In this document: piece by piece, positions 59,266 to 62,384 of the stretch
How the letters are laid out: each line of letters opens with the position of its first letter
Numbering within the stretch: position 1 is the stretch's first letter
Assembly (NCBI GenBank): GCA_028751875.1
Contig: CM054167.1
Coordinates: 19,302,559 to 19,366,558, forward strand
Origin: Rapana venosa
Taxonomy: Eukaryota; Mollusca; Gastropoda; Neogastropoda; Muricidae
Direction of reading: 5' to 3'
Length of the DNA stretch: 64,000 nt
The notes under the pieces: generated by a model
What the model was told of the DNA's origin: nothing
Seen by the model: the letters and a program-made list of their open reading frames with translations, nothing else
Databases searched by the model: none
Translations under genes and position numbers: made by a program

Positions 59266-61887
59266 TGGCGCTGCTCTTGTGGCGTTGACGCGCTCTCTCC
59301 CCGGGGGGGGAGTAGAGAGCAGCCTGAATTTCACGCAGAGAAATCTCACGTGACTTACAGTGGTATAAAATAAAAAACCAAATAAAAGCAACCCCCACCT
59401 CTTCGCTGTTAGCGTTGGCGGCGTTCAGCTTCCTCAAGCGGGCCGTGTCCACCAGATCCATCAGCGACGTGGGCTTGCTCACCGCCGCTCCTCCTCCTCC
59501 TCCCCCCCGCCCCCCACCCCCCTTCTGACCTCCCCCTCCCCCCTCTCCCCCCCCCCCTGCTCTTGGAGGCCCCCTGCGCTCCCCCCTTGGCGCCCGACGT
59601 CACCATGCCCATGATGTTCTCAGAGATGGACTTCACCTGACTGGCCGTCGCCCCCGTGCCCCCCCCCCCCCCCCCCCGACCTCTCGCCCCCCCGCGCCCG
59701 GCGACGGTTTGCCCGCGGCCGCCTCGATTGGCCGCGTTGGCCCCTCTCTGGCCGAAGCCCCGGCCGGCGTTTGGCTGGGCGAGGTTCTGGCCCCTGCCTC
59801 GGCCTCTCTGGCTGCCGGCGTTGAACCCCCCCTGCTGGTCTGACCTTGGTAGCTCTCGTTTTGACCTCTCCCTCGACCCCTGCTCCCCTGACCCCCGAAA
59901 CCTCTCGTCTGTCCCCGACCTTGGGCTGCCGGGCCGGCGGCGTACCCCAACGCTCCCCAGGTCTGCGGCTGACCTTGCCCCCGACCTTGACCTCTGCCGT
60001 GACCCCGCTGAGCCCCGCCCCCGTCGTGGCTGCGCCCCAGCCCCCGAAGTTGCTGCCGTTGTTGTTGTTGTTGTTTCCCGGGTTGTAGTTCCAACCCACC
60101 GGCTGTTGGCTGTGGCCGCCACTGCTGGCGTACCCGTAGCCCTGGTCATACCCTCCCCCCATGTTGTATCCCCCGCCTTCGTTATACCCATCCCCCCCTT
60201 GACTGTACCCCTCTCCACCGTCCTGGTTGAGCCCCCCACCTTGATAATAGCCCCCTGGTGGTTAAATCTCCTCCTCCCCCTTGGCTGTAACCTCCTCCCC
60301 CACCCCCCTGATTATAACCGTCACCGCCACTACCACCACTATAGTTTCCTCCACCCTGATTATAGCCGCTTTCCTCGTAACCGCCATCGTACTCTCCCAT
60401 GCCTTGCTCGAACCCGGAGAAGCGGATTTTGGGGTAGCTCATGTTGTCCTGAGAAGGGTAGTTGGCTGAGGGTGGAGGGACCATGCCCGACATGGTCTTC
60501 GGGCGATCGATGGTTTTGGGCATCCCACCTGGAGGGTTGCCCGGCCCTATATATATATATAGAGAGAGATAGATATAGATAGATAAAGATCAGATATATA
60601 CTTACACACACACACGCACACACACACACACACACACACACTATGCGTTTTGCTCGAGGGATGTTACAGTCGAGTGGATCAGTACATTTGATTTCAATCC
60701 TGGACTGACAGGACGCTATAGCCGAGTGGTTAAGACCGTTTGACTTCAATCCCATGGGTCCATGAAGTCGTAGGTTTGAATCTCTGCGGTGTCTGGTGAA
60801 CCAAGAGTGGGGATTTTCATGATCTTCCAGGTCAAATTCAAGTACAGACCTGCCAGTGCCTTACTCCTTTTGAGTATATATATATATTTATATATACATA
60901 CACGCAGAAGATCAAGCAAGCACACTAAAGATCCATAATTCATGTCAGCGCATTGATGGGTTACAGAAACACAAACATACCCAGCATGCAACCTGTACGA
61001 CTGAAATGAGCTGTTCTGAAGTCGGAATGTGTCCTTTGAGGCCAGTGGGCAGACCTCCTGTGAGAGTTACCAGCACAGAAGAAGACAAGGCATTACGCAT
61101 TCCACCAGCAAAGGAGCGCACAGAGACAGAGAGAGAAAGAGAGACAGAGAGAGAAAGAGAGACAGAGAAAGAAAGAGAGAGAGTCTACTTTTCGCAGGGG
61201 CCTAACACACACGTGGATAAAGCAACAGACCTCTCATCTCAGTGATTCCGAAGCCACAGGTTCAAATCTCAAGGCATGCTTTACAGCTCTTAGGCAGGAA
61301 TTTTCCAGGCCAATTTAAGTGCAGAACCTGCCAGTACCCAAGACTATATGTATGCAGAATTTGATCCCATAACGCTCATAATTATTAGAGCCTGGTGGGA
61401 TGTAGAAACATAAAAATACCCAGCATGCACCAAATGTTTCACACGTGCGGTGGTAGTTGGCTGTGTGTATATCTTCTTCCTTAAAAGCTCAGACAGCAAC
61501 TGTTGTTTTCTGTCATAGGAGCGAAAATGAGTTGCGCTGCCGTTAAGCGCTTGTCGAGTCAGGCCCAGCACATCAGACTTCGGCATGGGAGAGAATTGTT
61601 ACAAAGTCTTTAGATCGGAAAAAAAAAAGGCAGGAGAATGGGTATGTAATGTCATATAAAATAAAATGGCAAAGCAATATTCTCTTCTAAATCTTCTTGT
61701 CTTCATGTTCTTTTCTACTTTTCTACTTCATGTTCTTTCTACATGATTAATTAACATCGATGGCCCTATGACTCGTCCTGATTTCCAGTCCAGTGTCGCG
61801 CCAAATACACTTACCCATGTGTGGTGATCCATCTCCGAACATGCTCCGACCACCACCACCACCACTATTGCCCATGTTGTAGTCATC
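34612..61887 (-). CDS. Gene A: RGG-rich, multi-dsRBD and R3H-like protein, NKRF-like (12 exons seen)
   Basis: Exons: 61887-61815, 60546-59399, 57937-57713, 55545-55411, 54634-54446, 51863-51735, 49955-49775, 47580-47379, 46057-45934, 42863-42576, 36488-36327, 34823-34612. All except the last have paired AG/GT borders and all phases agree, giving roughly 1020 residues with the start outside. Order: Gly/Tyr/Asn- and RGG-rich region, dsRBD-like fold 1 (exons 3-4), fold 2 (5-7), fold 3 (8-9), charged linker, R3H-like segment (10-11), Gln/Lys/Glu-rich helix and stop. NKRF family members are nuclear RNA-binding partners of the XRN2 exonuclease with dsRBD-like repeats and R3H; EDLVVIES and the fold-3 pattern fit that. 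The NKRF G-patch was not seen. An ILF3/DHX9-type dsRNA-binding protein is the alternative. Frame breaks are described in the exon entries. Confidence 0.6.
35011..35303 (+). mobile_element. S3 SINE, full length, with 9-bp target duplication
   Basis: Flanked by TACCCTCAG at 35004-35012 and 35304-35312. A box, 5S block, GTAAATGGGTACC and GGTTATGGGACTCCTTTACC all present. Confidence 0.93.
35304..35955. other. Intron with GA/G-rich DNA
   Basis: (GA)n and G runs 35440-35650; the rest shows nothing. Confidence 0.6.
35958..36227 (-). mobile_element. S1 core with LINE (Tb) tail
   Basis: (TAA)n, TAGAATTTATATCGCGCTG, GCGCTCAGATGAC, A-rich linker, core ending TAGTCTCATCCGAAGG; a G run of 10 sits inside the core at 36189. 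Confidence 0.8.
36327..36488 (-). CDS. Gene A exon 11 (54 codons), R3H-like
   Basis: Acceptor CCTTGCAG at 36489-36496 and donor CAG|GTCTGT at 36326/36327. Reads VTLEELIFGPGLGEGMRKFC, VTAARHCFLTPPSVRT, then KEVFYSFHHRAITPQ. The LEEL.F.PGL....RKF...AAR...L pattern is R3H-like (single-stranded nucleic acid binding), though the Arg-x3-His signature is only partly kept. Phase 0 on both sides. Confidence 0.8.
36583..37950 (+). repeat. 39-bp minisatellite, about 35 copies, in gene A intron
   Basis: Unit of 36-42 bases: CCTCTCTGACTGAAAA, ACACACACATACAACAA and CAAAAT/CATCCT endings. Length variants come from A-run and CAACAA differences. It starts about 95 bases upstream (in gene orientation) of exon 11. 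All three minus-strand frames are open for over 1 kb since the unit has no stop; not a gene. Confidence 0.95.
37951..38183 (+). mobile_element. S1 core with Ta tail at the end of the minisatellite
   Basis: AAGTCCTTCGGATGAGACTA start, Ta end with (AAAT)n. CAACAAAATCCTCTCTGACT followed by TAAAAGT occurs on both sides (from 37928 and from 38181), so the flanking 27 bases were duplicated. Confidence 0.85.
38208..38560 (-). mobile_element. R6 repeat, near full length
   Basis: TTCTTCTTTGC end (reversed GAA tail), GTTGCGCTGCTGTCTAGTAG, GCCTGACAAGTCAGGCC, AAAGGCAGGTGAATGGACC, GGATAGAAAAGAGGAAATTCC, CCCCTGGCATCCCCAC. Contains a C9-A11 run. Confidence 0.8.
38561..38794. other. Intron, nothing recognised
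   Basis: Short (GGT)n tract at 38610; otherwise featureless. Confidence 0.5.
38795..40640 (+). repeat. 43-bp satellite array, about 35 copies, in gene A intron
   Basis: Main unit: GAACAATCAGCCAGTCACT, ATCTATTTACAGTGAAGAAAA and AAT. A second form (AGAAACAGTCAGTCAATATC, TCTTTACACTG) alternates with it in parts, making dimers. Divergence is higher at both ends. Confidence 0.95.
39046..39344 (-). mobile_element. S3 SINE inserted in the 43-bp satellite, 12-bp target duplication
   Basis: AATATCTCTTTA (part of the satellite unit) flanks it at 39034-39045 and 39345-39356. The tail begins with a run of A, and the SINE has all modules intact on the minus strand. Confidence 0.95.
40641..41094. other. 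Intron with CACA/CTCT DNA and a LINE 3'-end remnant
   Basis: 40740-40805 is (CA)n/(CT)n. At 41066-41100 GCGGCCAAAGGCCATTGTAC then ATTAAACC resembles the GGCC-paired LINE ends at 4945 and 6203. Confidence 0.55.
41095..42535 (+). repeat. CA/CT minisatellite, ~28-bp imperfect unit
   Basis: CTCTCTCACACC(A/T)CAC and AAAACACACAC blocks repeated about 50 times. The plus strand is open for 529 codons in one frame and 512 in another (THTLSHTTQNTHS-type repeats), a composition artefact. Confidence 0.95.
42576..42863 (-). CDS. Gene A exon 10 (96 codons), charged linker and start of R3H-like segment
   Basis: Acceptor GAGGCAG|TTC at 42863/42864. Reads FSTKEDFSKAIPIADLRKRA, a low-complexity stretch with KGTSEDAKAGAGREQSDSAA, then VVTWINNPDRPWLEDAIVEA and MESYQKK. 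The donor is uncertain: AGG|GTTTAT (ends 42576) or AAG|GCGAGG, a GC donor (ends 42582). Both keep phase 0. Confidence 0.75.
42905..43037 (+). mobile_element. R5 with G-rich centre
   Basis: (TTA)n, CCCGAAAGTCAGAATGTGGC, TACCTTTATGGTAGGGG, G-rich centre, CCTTGGAATTCTAGCTGAACC. Confidence 0.65.
43075..43425 (+). mobile_element. R7 repeat, copy 1, with L2 LINE end inserted
   Basis: Shares with 47035-47330: ATGCCTTGCCCACAGT, CCCCAGGGCTGCAGC, CTCCTAGTCA, ACTAAAGAC.AAGCTGTAAA, CTCACTTTGCTGTT. At 43175-43240 it is broken by an L2-like tail (GAGCGCTTTGACATAATGC ... AAAATTCCATACATTATTAT). Confidence 0.55.
43470..44945 (+). mobile_element. Old S1 SINE (H2 head, Tg tail) split by a piggyBac-type element
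   Basis: H2 remnant (AAACCATGAGGTTCTGGCAT, CCCTTTCTTCCCATTTGAGG), worn core (43590-43735), Tg start CCTAAGTTGGAATGTGCACC up to TTAA at 43769, then, after the insertion, TTAATGGTGGTTGGGG and AATCTCACCACCGGTGAACC, TCTAGCCGCGAAAC. Confidence 0.7.
43773..44836. mobile_element. piggyBac-type transposon, 1064 bp, internally deleted
   Basis: TTAA at 43769-43772 and 44837-44840 flank it. Ends: CCCTTAGCTGGCATAGCG and, reversed from the other side, CCCTTTGCTGGGCACAGC, imperfect inverted repeats with the CCCTT start usual for piggyBac elements. Inside, the plus strand encodes MDAIFESDMYDRFYGFHAEN with an acidic region next to it, like a transposase N-terminus, plus a separate frame with LNSANRIEEIIADFEFG. 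The catalytic DDD domain is absent, so it needs a transposase in trans. Confidence 0.8.
45005..45240 (+). mobile_element. S2 SINE, 3' half, diverged
   Basis: GTACAATTCTGTAGAAAAAC, CACTCTTATAGGAAAATGG, CCCAGGGAGAAAAGCAGC, AAAAATCTGCCATGATTAA, ending in AATACAA repeats. Confidence 0.65.
45300..45505 (+). repeat. Local tandem duplication of a R5/Tg piece
   Basis: TCTGAAGTCAGAGTATGGCT recurs at 45309, 45416 and (shortened) 45497 and again at 45731, each followed by CCTATATG and CATCCAGTG(T) segments, so a ~100-bp block was copied. Confidence 0.6.
45505..45720 (+). mobile_element. S1 core with Ta tail
   Basis: TATGAGACTATAAACCGAGG start, TTATCCTCGATATAAAAG and (AAAT)n end. Head replaced by the duplicated block before it. 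Confidence 0.85.
45934..46057 (-). CDS. Gene A exon 9, second half of dsRBD-like fold 3
   Basis: Acceptor TGTACAG|C at 46057/46058, donor TCG|GTAAGT at 45933/45934. Reads CEITLNRQKSVIGMGPSKAK, SRNSTAAMILMELYQSQ. The beta strand plus G.G.SK..AK...AA.... helix start is the diagnostic C-terminal half of a dsRBD; Lys/Arg residues of the KKxAK motif are largely kept (SKAKSRN). Enters in phase 2, leaves in phase 0. Confidence 0.88.
46115..46411 (-). mobile_element. S3 SINE, full length
   Basis: Minus-strand A box GATAGCTCAGTGGTTGGAG, 5S block AAGCAGCATCGAGCATGG, GTAAATGGGTACC, end CCCCTACGACCTTATAGG. C run of about 23 follows at 46442-46464. Confidence 0.9.
46640..46965. repeat. CACA-rich imperfect repeat
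   Basis: CACACTC/ACACACATGCACAC mixtures, open in three plus-strand frames; no coding content. Confidence 0.85.
47035..47335 (+). mobile_element. R7 repeat, copy 2
   Basis: GATGCCTTGCCCACAGTACA, CAGCCCCCAGGGCTGCAGC, GCCTCCTAGTCAGAGAGTC, CACTAAAGACTAAGCTGTAA, CCTCTCACTTTGCTGTTG. It is uninterrupted and ends close to gene A exon 8. Confidence 0.55.
47379..47580 (-). CDS. Gene A exon 8, first half of dsRBD-like fold 3
   Basis: Acceptor TCGACAG|GT at 47580/47581 and donor CCG|GTGAGAG at 47378/47379. Reads NNHSRLFSLHCYPPDHTRP, VEDLVVIESQGETIEDNA, YKILEFSASKNGMLLEWKYL. The first helix and strand of a dsRBD follow an EDLVV motif, as in NKRF where EDLVV also precedes such a repeat. Phase 1 in, phase 2 out. 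Confidence 0.88.
47606..47765 (-). mobile_element. S1 core fragment with Ta tail
   Basis: TTATTTCGAGGATCATGGAA, CAGTCCCTGTGTATATGCGG, CGTTCCCACCAGCTCAC, TCGGAAAAGTGGAACAGG; core stops there. Confidence 0.8.
47766..48060. other. Intron, nothing recognised
   Basis: A-rich with C runs. Confidence 0.5.
48060..48775 (+). mobile_element. Three S1 copies in tandem (H1 head stub, full H1-Ta, headless core)
   Basis: 48062-48122 is an H1 head stub (GACTGGTGGTTAGAGTCTTG). 48125-48480 is full (GGGATAGCCTAGTGGTTAGA, GGGTTCGATTCCCG, core, Ta). 48500-48775 begins inside the head (TTTTCCCCTGGAGTTAACAT), has a worn core (CATCCAAATGAGACTATAAA) and ends TTTTTCCATTGTTCTGG. All share orientation. Confidence 0.85.
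48776..49695 (-). mobile_element. R6 repeat split by a TTAA MITE
   Basis: 3' part 48778-48854 (TCTTCTTCGCAGAATGC, TGTGTTGTACTGCTG) and 5' part 49501-49690 (GTCTAACACGTCAGTGGG, AAAGGCAGGAGAATGGACC, AATTTCTAGAAGGTGGGAAT). Removing the MITE rejoins the R6 sequence at TTAA. C run of about 19 at its end. Confidence 0.8.
48855..49500. mobile_element. TTAA-flanked MITE, 646 bp
   Basis: Flanked by TTAA (48851-48854, 49501-49504). Inverted ends CTCATTGAAGTTGCAG and, reversed, CTCATTGGAGTCGCAG (14 of 16 match). The interior is AT-rich without an ORF. The TTAA target indicates the piggyBac superfamily, although the ends lack CCC. Confidence 0.8.
49775..49955 (-). CDS. Gene A exon 7, second half of dsRBD-like fold 2
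   Basis: Acceptor GTCATCAG|GTGGG at 49955/49956, donor GAAG|GTTTGG at 49774/49775. Reads VGQGRGRPRKEAQAAAYANI, HSRLLSEPISQVVQGAVLHS, then SLSDYFEIIYKGVKPLE. G.GR.RKEAQ.AA is the dsRBD C-terminal helix motif. Phase 0 in, phase 1 out. Confidence 0.88.
50027..50130 (-). mobile_element. R5, full length
   Basis: TTCCTCGGCTAGAGCTCTGA, CACCAATGGTGAGATTTTTG, ATGAAGGTAACTGCATTCCG, TTTCAGGGA. Confidence 0.8.
50205..50375. repeat. (CT)n-(CA)n-(TA)n compound microsatellite
   Basis: (CT)n 50211-50232, (CA)n 50239-50278, (TA)n 50279-50370, the same order as at 5000-5145 in part. Confidence 0.95.
50398..50647 (-). mobile_element. S4 SINE
   Basis: Plus-strand order ATACTGGGTATGTTCGTG, ATCTGATCTTCTGTCC, ATTAATATACAC at the microsatellite site, GGCACTGGCAGGTCTGC, head reversed (CCACGACTTCATGGACCC, CTTAAACACTGAGCTATACC). 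Confidence 0.8.
50731..51086 (-). mobile_element. S1 SINE with H2 head and Ta tail, full length
   Basis: (ATTT)n, TATATCGAGGATAATGGAAT, core, GTCAAACTGGGAAGAAAGGG, GGGAATCGAACCCAGAACC, CATCTTAACCATCCCGCC. Confidence 0.9.
51137..51252 (-). mobile_element. R5 with a poly(C) centre
   Basis: TTCCTCAGCTAGAGCTCCGA, CACCAATAGTGAGATTTTGC, about 29 C (51192-51220), ATGAAGGCAGCTGCACTACG, CTTCAGGGATA. Confidence 0.85.
51352..51420 (+). mobile_element. L2-like LINE end (Tb module)
   Basis: GAGCGCTTTGATTTGTTGCT, CAGCGCTATATAAATTCC and (ATT)n, preceded by A runs. Confidence 0.8.
51427..51715 (+). mobile_element. S5 SINE, tRNA-headed
   Basis: GTGGTCGAGTGGTTTAGGCG (A box) and GCGGGTTCGATCCCCCGC (B box) form a Leu-tRNA-like head. 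The body has TTGGGAAAGACACTTTGCTC, CACTCCACCCAGGTGTACAA and GTGGGTACC. The last motif recurs in S3 (GTAAATGGGTACC), suggesting a shared central domain. Ends AACATACATTATTATTGG beside exon 6. Confidence 0.85.
51735..51863 (-). CDS. Gene A exon 6 (43 codons), middle of dsRBD-like fold 2
   Basis: Acceptor GTTGCAG|GTGGGG at 51863/51864, donor CTG|GTGAGC at 51734/51735. Reads VGIGVTALFRAVDPAHARRF, YTQPFKGDPDVELICEIYYD, GVL. The last part is the beta strand that continues as VGQGRG in exon 7. Phase 0 on both sides. Confidence 0.88.
51885..52530 (-). mobile_element. L2-like LINE 3' end interrupted by an S1 SINE
   Basis: 51888-51967 ((ATA)n, ATATAGCGCTGTATCTTGC, GCACTCAACTCATTC) and 52326-52530 (CAGTCATGCAACCAATAGC, CAGGGATAGCTATGAAATG, AGGCCAGATCTAAAAGAGTC) match 9400-9700 continuously once the SINE is removed. 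Confidence 0.85.
51970..52325 (+). mobile_element. S1 SINE with H1 head and Ta tail, inserted in the LINE
   Basis: GGGACGGGATAGCCTAGTAG, ACCCGGGTTCAATTCCCG, core, CATTATCCTTGATATAAAAG and (GAAA)n end. Confidence 0.9.
52720..53118 (+). mobile_element. R6 repeat, full length with (GAA)n tail
   Basis: GTCTATGGAGAAGTTGTGAA start, CCCTGTGGGGATGCTGGGG, GCCTGTCAGTATAAATAGC, CCTTCTAGAAATTCTGTG, pyrimidine-rich middle, TGGGCCTGACTTGTCAGGC, ATAGCAGTGCAACGC, then AGAAAGAAGAAGAAGAATG. Best copy for defining the unit; it lacks the ACAATAGTTGCTG block before the tail. Confidence 0.85.
53265..53950 (+). mobile_element. piggyBac-like transposase relic, copy 2
   Basis: Diverged partner of 30935-31640. Codes for MSNKKGLGDVEILCMLDIDE followed by ESNAENRLDFEES and stops. 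The 3' half has GCATCCATTTTTTATTAAGC and TTTACAAGCAGTCAAATTCTG. Confidence 0.4.
54030..54138 (+). mobile_element. S2 SINE 3' end
   Basis: GGGTGGCGCTGCTCTTGTGG, CTCTCCCCGGGGAGAGC, AAATCTCGTGACTTAAAGTG, GTATACATAAAAT. Confidence 0.85.
54446..54634 (-). CDS. Gene A exon 5 (63 codons), linker and start of fold 2
   Basis: Acceptor TGTGACAG|CAAAAG at 54634/54635, donor AAA|GTGAGT at 54445/54446. Reads QKQAAENETSEKIRTAAVSE, SQVAERNFPLSDKMMMLLKE, MEKLDLEEAGIAMASRFDVL, CFK. Acidic and helical; the region before it is a (TG)n-bearing intron. Phase 0 on both sides. Confidence 0.82.
54700..54985. repeat. (TG)n array with tandem ~85-bp higher unit
   Basis: (TG)n interrupted twice by GTAAGAGATTCTGTGTG (54806, 54880) and by GGTGTG, showing segmental duplication in the array. 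Confidence 0.9.
55050..55295. mobile_element. R5 fragment and L2-like LINE end
   Basis: 55066-55106 R5 (AAAATCTCATCATTGGTAAA, AGAGCTCTTGCACAGGAAC), A run of 16; 55216-55292 L2 tail, minus orientation ((AAT)n, GGAATTTATACAGCGCTA). TACTGATGCAAAGGAACC occurs at 55178 and 55290, a direct repeat of 18 that brackets the LINE end and is probably its target duplication. Confidence 0.7.
55411..55545 (-). CDS. Gene A exon 4 (45 codons), end of dsRBD-like fold 1
   Basis: Acceptor TTTCCAG|CGTGG at 55545/55546, donor AGC|GTGAGT at 55410/55411. Reads RGIEILRTMKIEEIMKLDDC, GKESLREEVHQQSETDFDSF, RSFLS. Continues the helix begun by LSKRAVK in exon 3. Phase 0 on both sides. Confidence 0.88.
55565..56030. other. 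Intron with CACA DNA and an S1 scrap
   Basis: (CA)n 55575-55634 and 55710-55800; 55634-55690 matches the S1 core end and Ta (ACCGGTGGGAACGGATGACA ... TATTCCAGTATCCTC) with an internal deletion. Confidence 0.7.
56036..56262 (+). mobile_element. S1 core with Ta tail
   Basis: CTTCGGATGAGACTATAAAC to TTATCCTCGATATAAAAT and (AAAT)n; head absent. Confidence 0.88.
56283..56405 (+). mobile_element. R6 5' fragment
   Basis: CCGTGGGGATGCCAAAGGCC, TGCCAGCATACATAGCATCC, CACCTTCTGGAAAGTCTATG. R5-like CTGGAGCTTTAGCCAAGGAA and a C run of about 25 (56465-56489) follow. Confidence 0.75.
56655..57235 (-). mobile_element. S4 SINE with microsatellite at its internal site and nested R5
   Basis: Plus-strand order: S4 far end (CTGCAGGAGGTCTGCCCGC), GCATGCTGGGTATGTTCACG, (TCTA)n-(TC)n-(TA)n-(CA)n 56852-56948, GGCACAGGCAGGTCTGCAG, then R5 (57025-57128), then the head (CGTCATGGACCCACAGGATC, CTTGACCTCTCGGCTATCC). 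Confidence 0.8.
57025..57130 (+). mobile_element. R5 nested in S4
   Basis: CATAGTCAGACTGCAGCTAC, CCTCATGGTGGGCATAAATG, CGCATACGCAAAATCTCACC, GGTGAACCTCAGAGCTCTAG, CCGAGGAATG, complete from end to end, inserted in a SINE body. Confidence 0.85.
57262..57685 (+). mobile_element. S2 SINE, full length
   Basis: CGGTGGTCTAGAGGTAACGC to GACAAAGTGGTATAAATG; A run of 19 in the centre. It ends about 25 bases from the donor of gene A exon 3. Confidence 0.92.
57713..57937 (-). CDS. Gene A exon 3 (75 codons), dsRBD-like fold 1
   Basis: Acceptor TTTTCGCAG|GCG at 57937/57938, donor AAG|GTGAGA at 57712/57713. Reads ANRLAQFMKFFATCPDRVNA, IQTLSNALSASRLNLKIDF, LIFVTKPLFTGVLTLGGFF, LTRGLGLSKRAVK. The strand F.G.L.LGG..L..G.G.SKR is a clear dsRBD-like beta hairpin plus helix start. 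Phase 0 both sides. Confidence 0.88.
57938..58950. other. Intron, mostly unique-looking
   Basis: A-rich, no repeat family or further exon recognised between 57938 and 58950. Confidence 0.5.
58952..59385 (+). mobile_element. S2 SINE, full length
   Basis: GGTGGTCTAGAGGTAACGCG to TCACGTGACTTACAGTGG with a 34-base A run and a G run in the CTCTCCCCGGG palindrome. It lies immediately outside exon 2. Confidence 0.92.
59399..60546 (-). CDS. Gene A exon 2 (382 codons), Gly/RGG-rich region, frame broken four times
   Basis: Acceptor ATATAG|GG at 60546/60547; donor GAG|GTGGGG at 59398/59399. Starts GPGNPPGGMPKTIDRPKTMS, with YPKIRFSGFEQGMGEYDGG and GYNQGG repeats; then GYDQGYGYASSGGHSQQPVG, NNNNNNGSNFGGWG; then RGHGRGQGRGQ, GSRGRGRGQNESYQGQ; then NAGSQRGRGRGQNLAQ, GFGQRGANAANRGGRGQ; then SQVKSISENIMGMVTSG; and at the end SKPTSLMDLVDTARLRKLN. 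RGG and QGG repeats are typical RNA-binding disordered tails. The frame changes near 60245-60285, 60012-60024, 59826-59832 and 59495-59560, always in G/C runs. Total length fits the flanking phases. Confidence 0.75.
60547..60660. repeat. (TA)n, (GATA)n and (CA)n
   Basis: Short compound microsatellite forming the acceptor region of exon 2 on the minus strand. Confidence 0.9.
60706..61110 (+). mobile_element. S4 SINE, full length with far 3' end
   Basis: CTATAGCCGAGTGGTTAAGA (A box), CGTAGGTTTGAATCTC (B box), CAGACCTGCCAGTGCCTTAC, (TA)n at 60876-60897, ACGCAGAAGATCAAGC, CATACCCAGCATGCAACC, GAAGTCGGAATGTGTCC and GGGCAGACCTCCTGTGAGAG. Confidence 0.88.
61120..61440 (+). mobile_element. (GA)n and an old S4 copy
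   Basis: (GACA/GAAA)n 61120-61182; worn S4 61205-61440 (AAAGCAACAGACCTC, CAGGTTCAAATCTCAAGG, AGAACCTGCCAGTACCC, AATACCCAGCATGCACC). Confidence 0.6.
61468..61650 (-). mobile_element. R6 3' part
   Basis: ATCTTCTTCCTTAAAAGCTC, GACAGCAACTGTTGTTTTC, GTTGCGCTGCCGTTAAGCGC, TCGGCATGGGAGAGAATTG, AAAGGCAGGAGAATGG. Confidence 0.8.
61815..61887 (-). CDS. Gene A exon 1 of this window (24 codons)
   Basis: Acceptor TGTGCAG|GATGAC at 61887/61888 with (TG)n before it; donor ATGG|GTAAGT at 61814/61815. Reads DDYNMGNSGGGGGRSMFGDG, SPHM, leaving in phase 1, which joins exon 2 as MGPGNPPGG. It is not a first exon: no start codon is needed and an acceptor is present. Confidence 0.75.
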
Positions 61888-61980
61888 CTGCACACACACA
61901 AACACGGCTCCTATCACCACACTGTATGCACGGCAGTCCTTTCCCTCGTAATGCACCGCACTGAGACACTGCCAGAATCA

Positions 61981-62210
61981 TTTTATTTTATTTATTCTTA
62001 TATATCGAGGACAATGGAATAAGCACTCATGTGCTTTTTTACTTCCAGTCCCCATGTGTATGCGGTTTTGTAAATTTTGTCATCTGTTTCCACCGGCACA
62101 CAATGGCCTACTCTTCCGAAAAGCGGAACAGGATTTAACGTGTGCGCAAGATGTTCTGCATGTGTTCGAACACGGGGCCTCGGTTTATAGTCTCATCCGA
62201 AGGACTTAGG
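61981..62210 (-). mobile_element. S1 core with Ta tail
   Basis: (TTTTA)n, TATATCGAGGACAATGGAAT, TCCAGTCCCCATGTGTATGC, core ending TAGTCTCATCCGAAGGACTT. Head absent. Confidence 0.88.
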
Positions 62211-62384
62211 AATCAGGACAAAGGACGATCTAAAAGGACGAAGGAATCAGCGGTAAGGAGTTTGTTAGATACCAGGCACTGACCCCATGAAAACTTCCCA
62301 GTCTTTCTTCCACCTTAAGGACAGCTAGCATGACATCCTTTCTCACTGTGACAGTGCAGAAAACTGACCACATGGATTTCTTCT

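Noticed and set aside
59656..60582. 308-codon plus-strand frame, Pro/Leu-rich
   Set aside because: It is antisense to the Gly/Arg-rich exon of gene A; its residues are what the complement of GGC/CGG codons gives.
14008..61110. Functional tRNA genes (A and B box pairs)
   Set aside because: Each pair is followed by a repeated body shared with other copies, the stems do not close into a cloverleaf convincingly, and copies are diverged; they are SINE heads.
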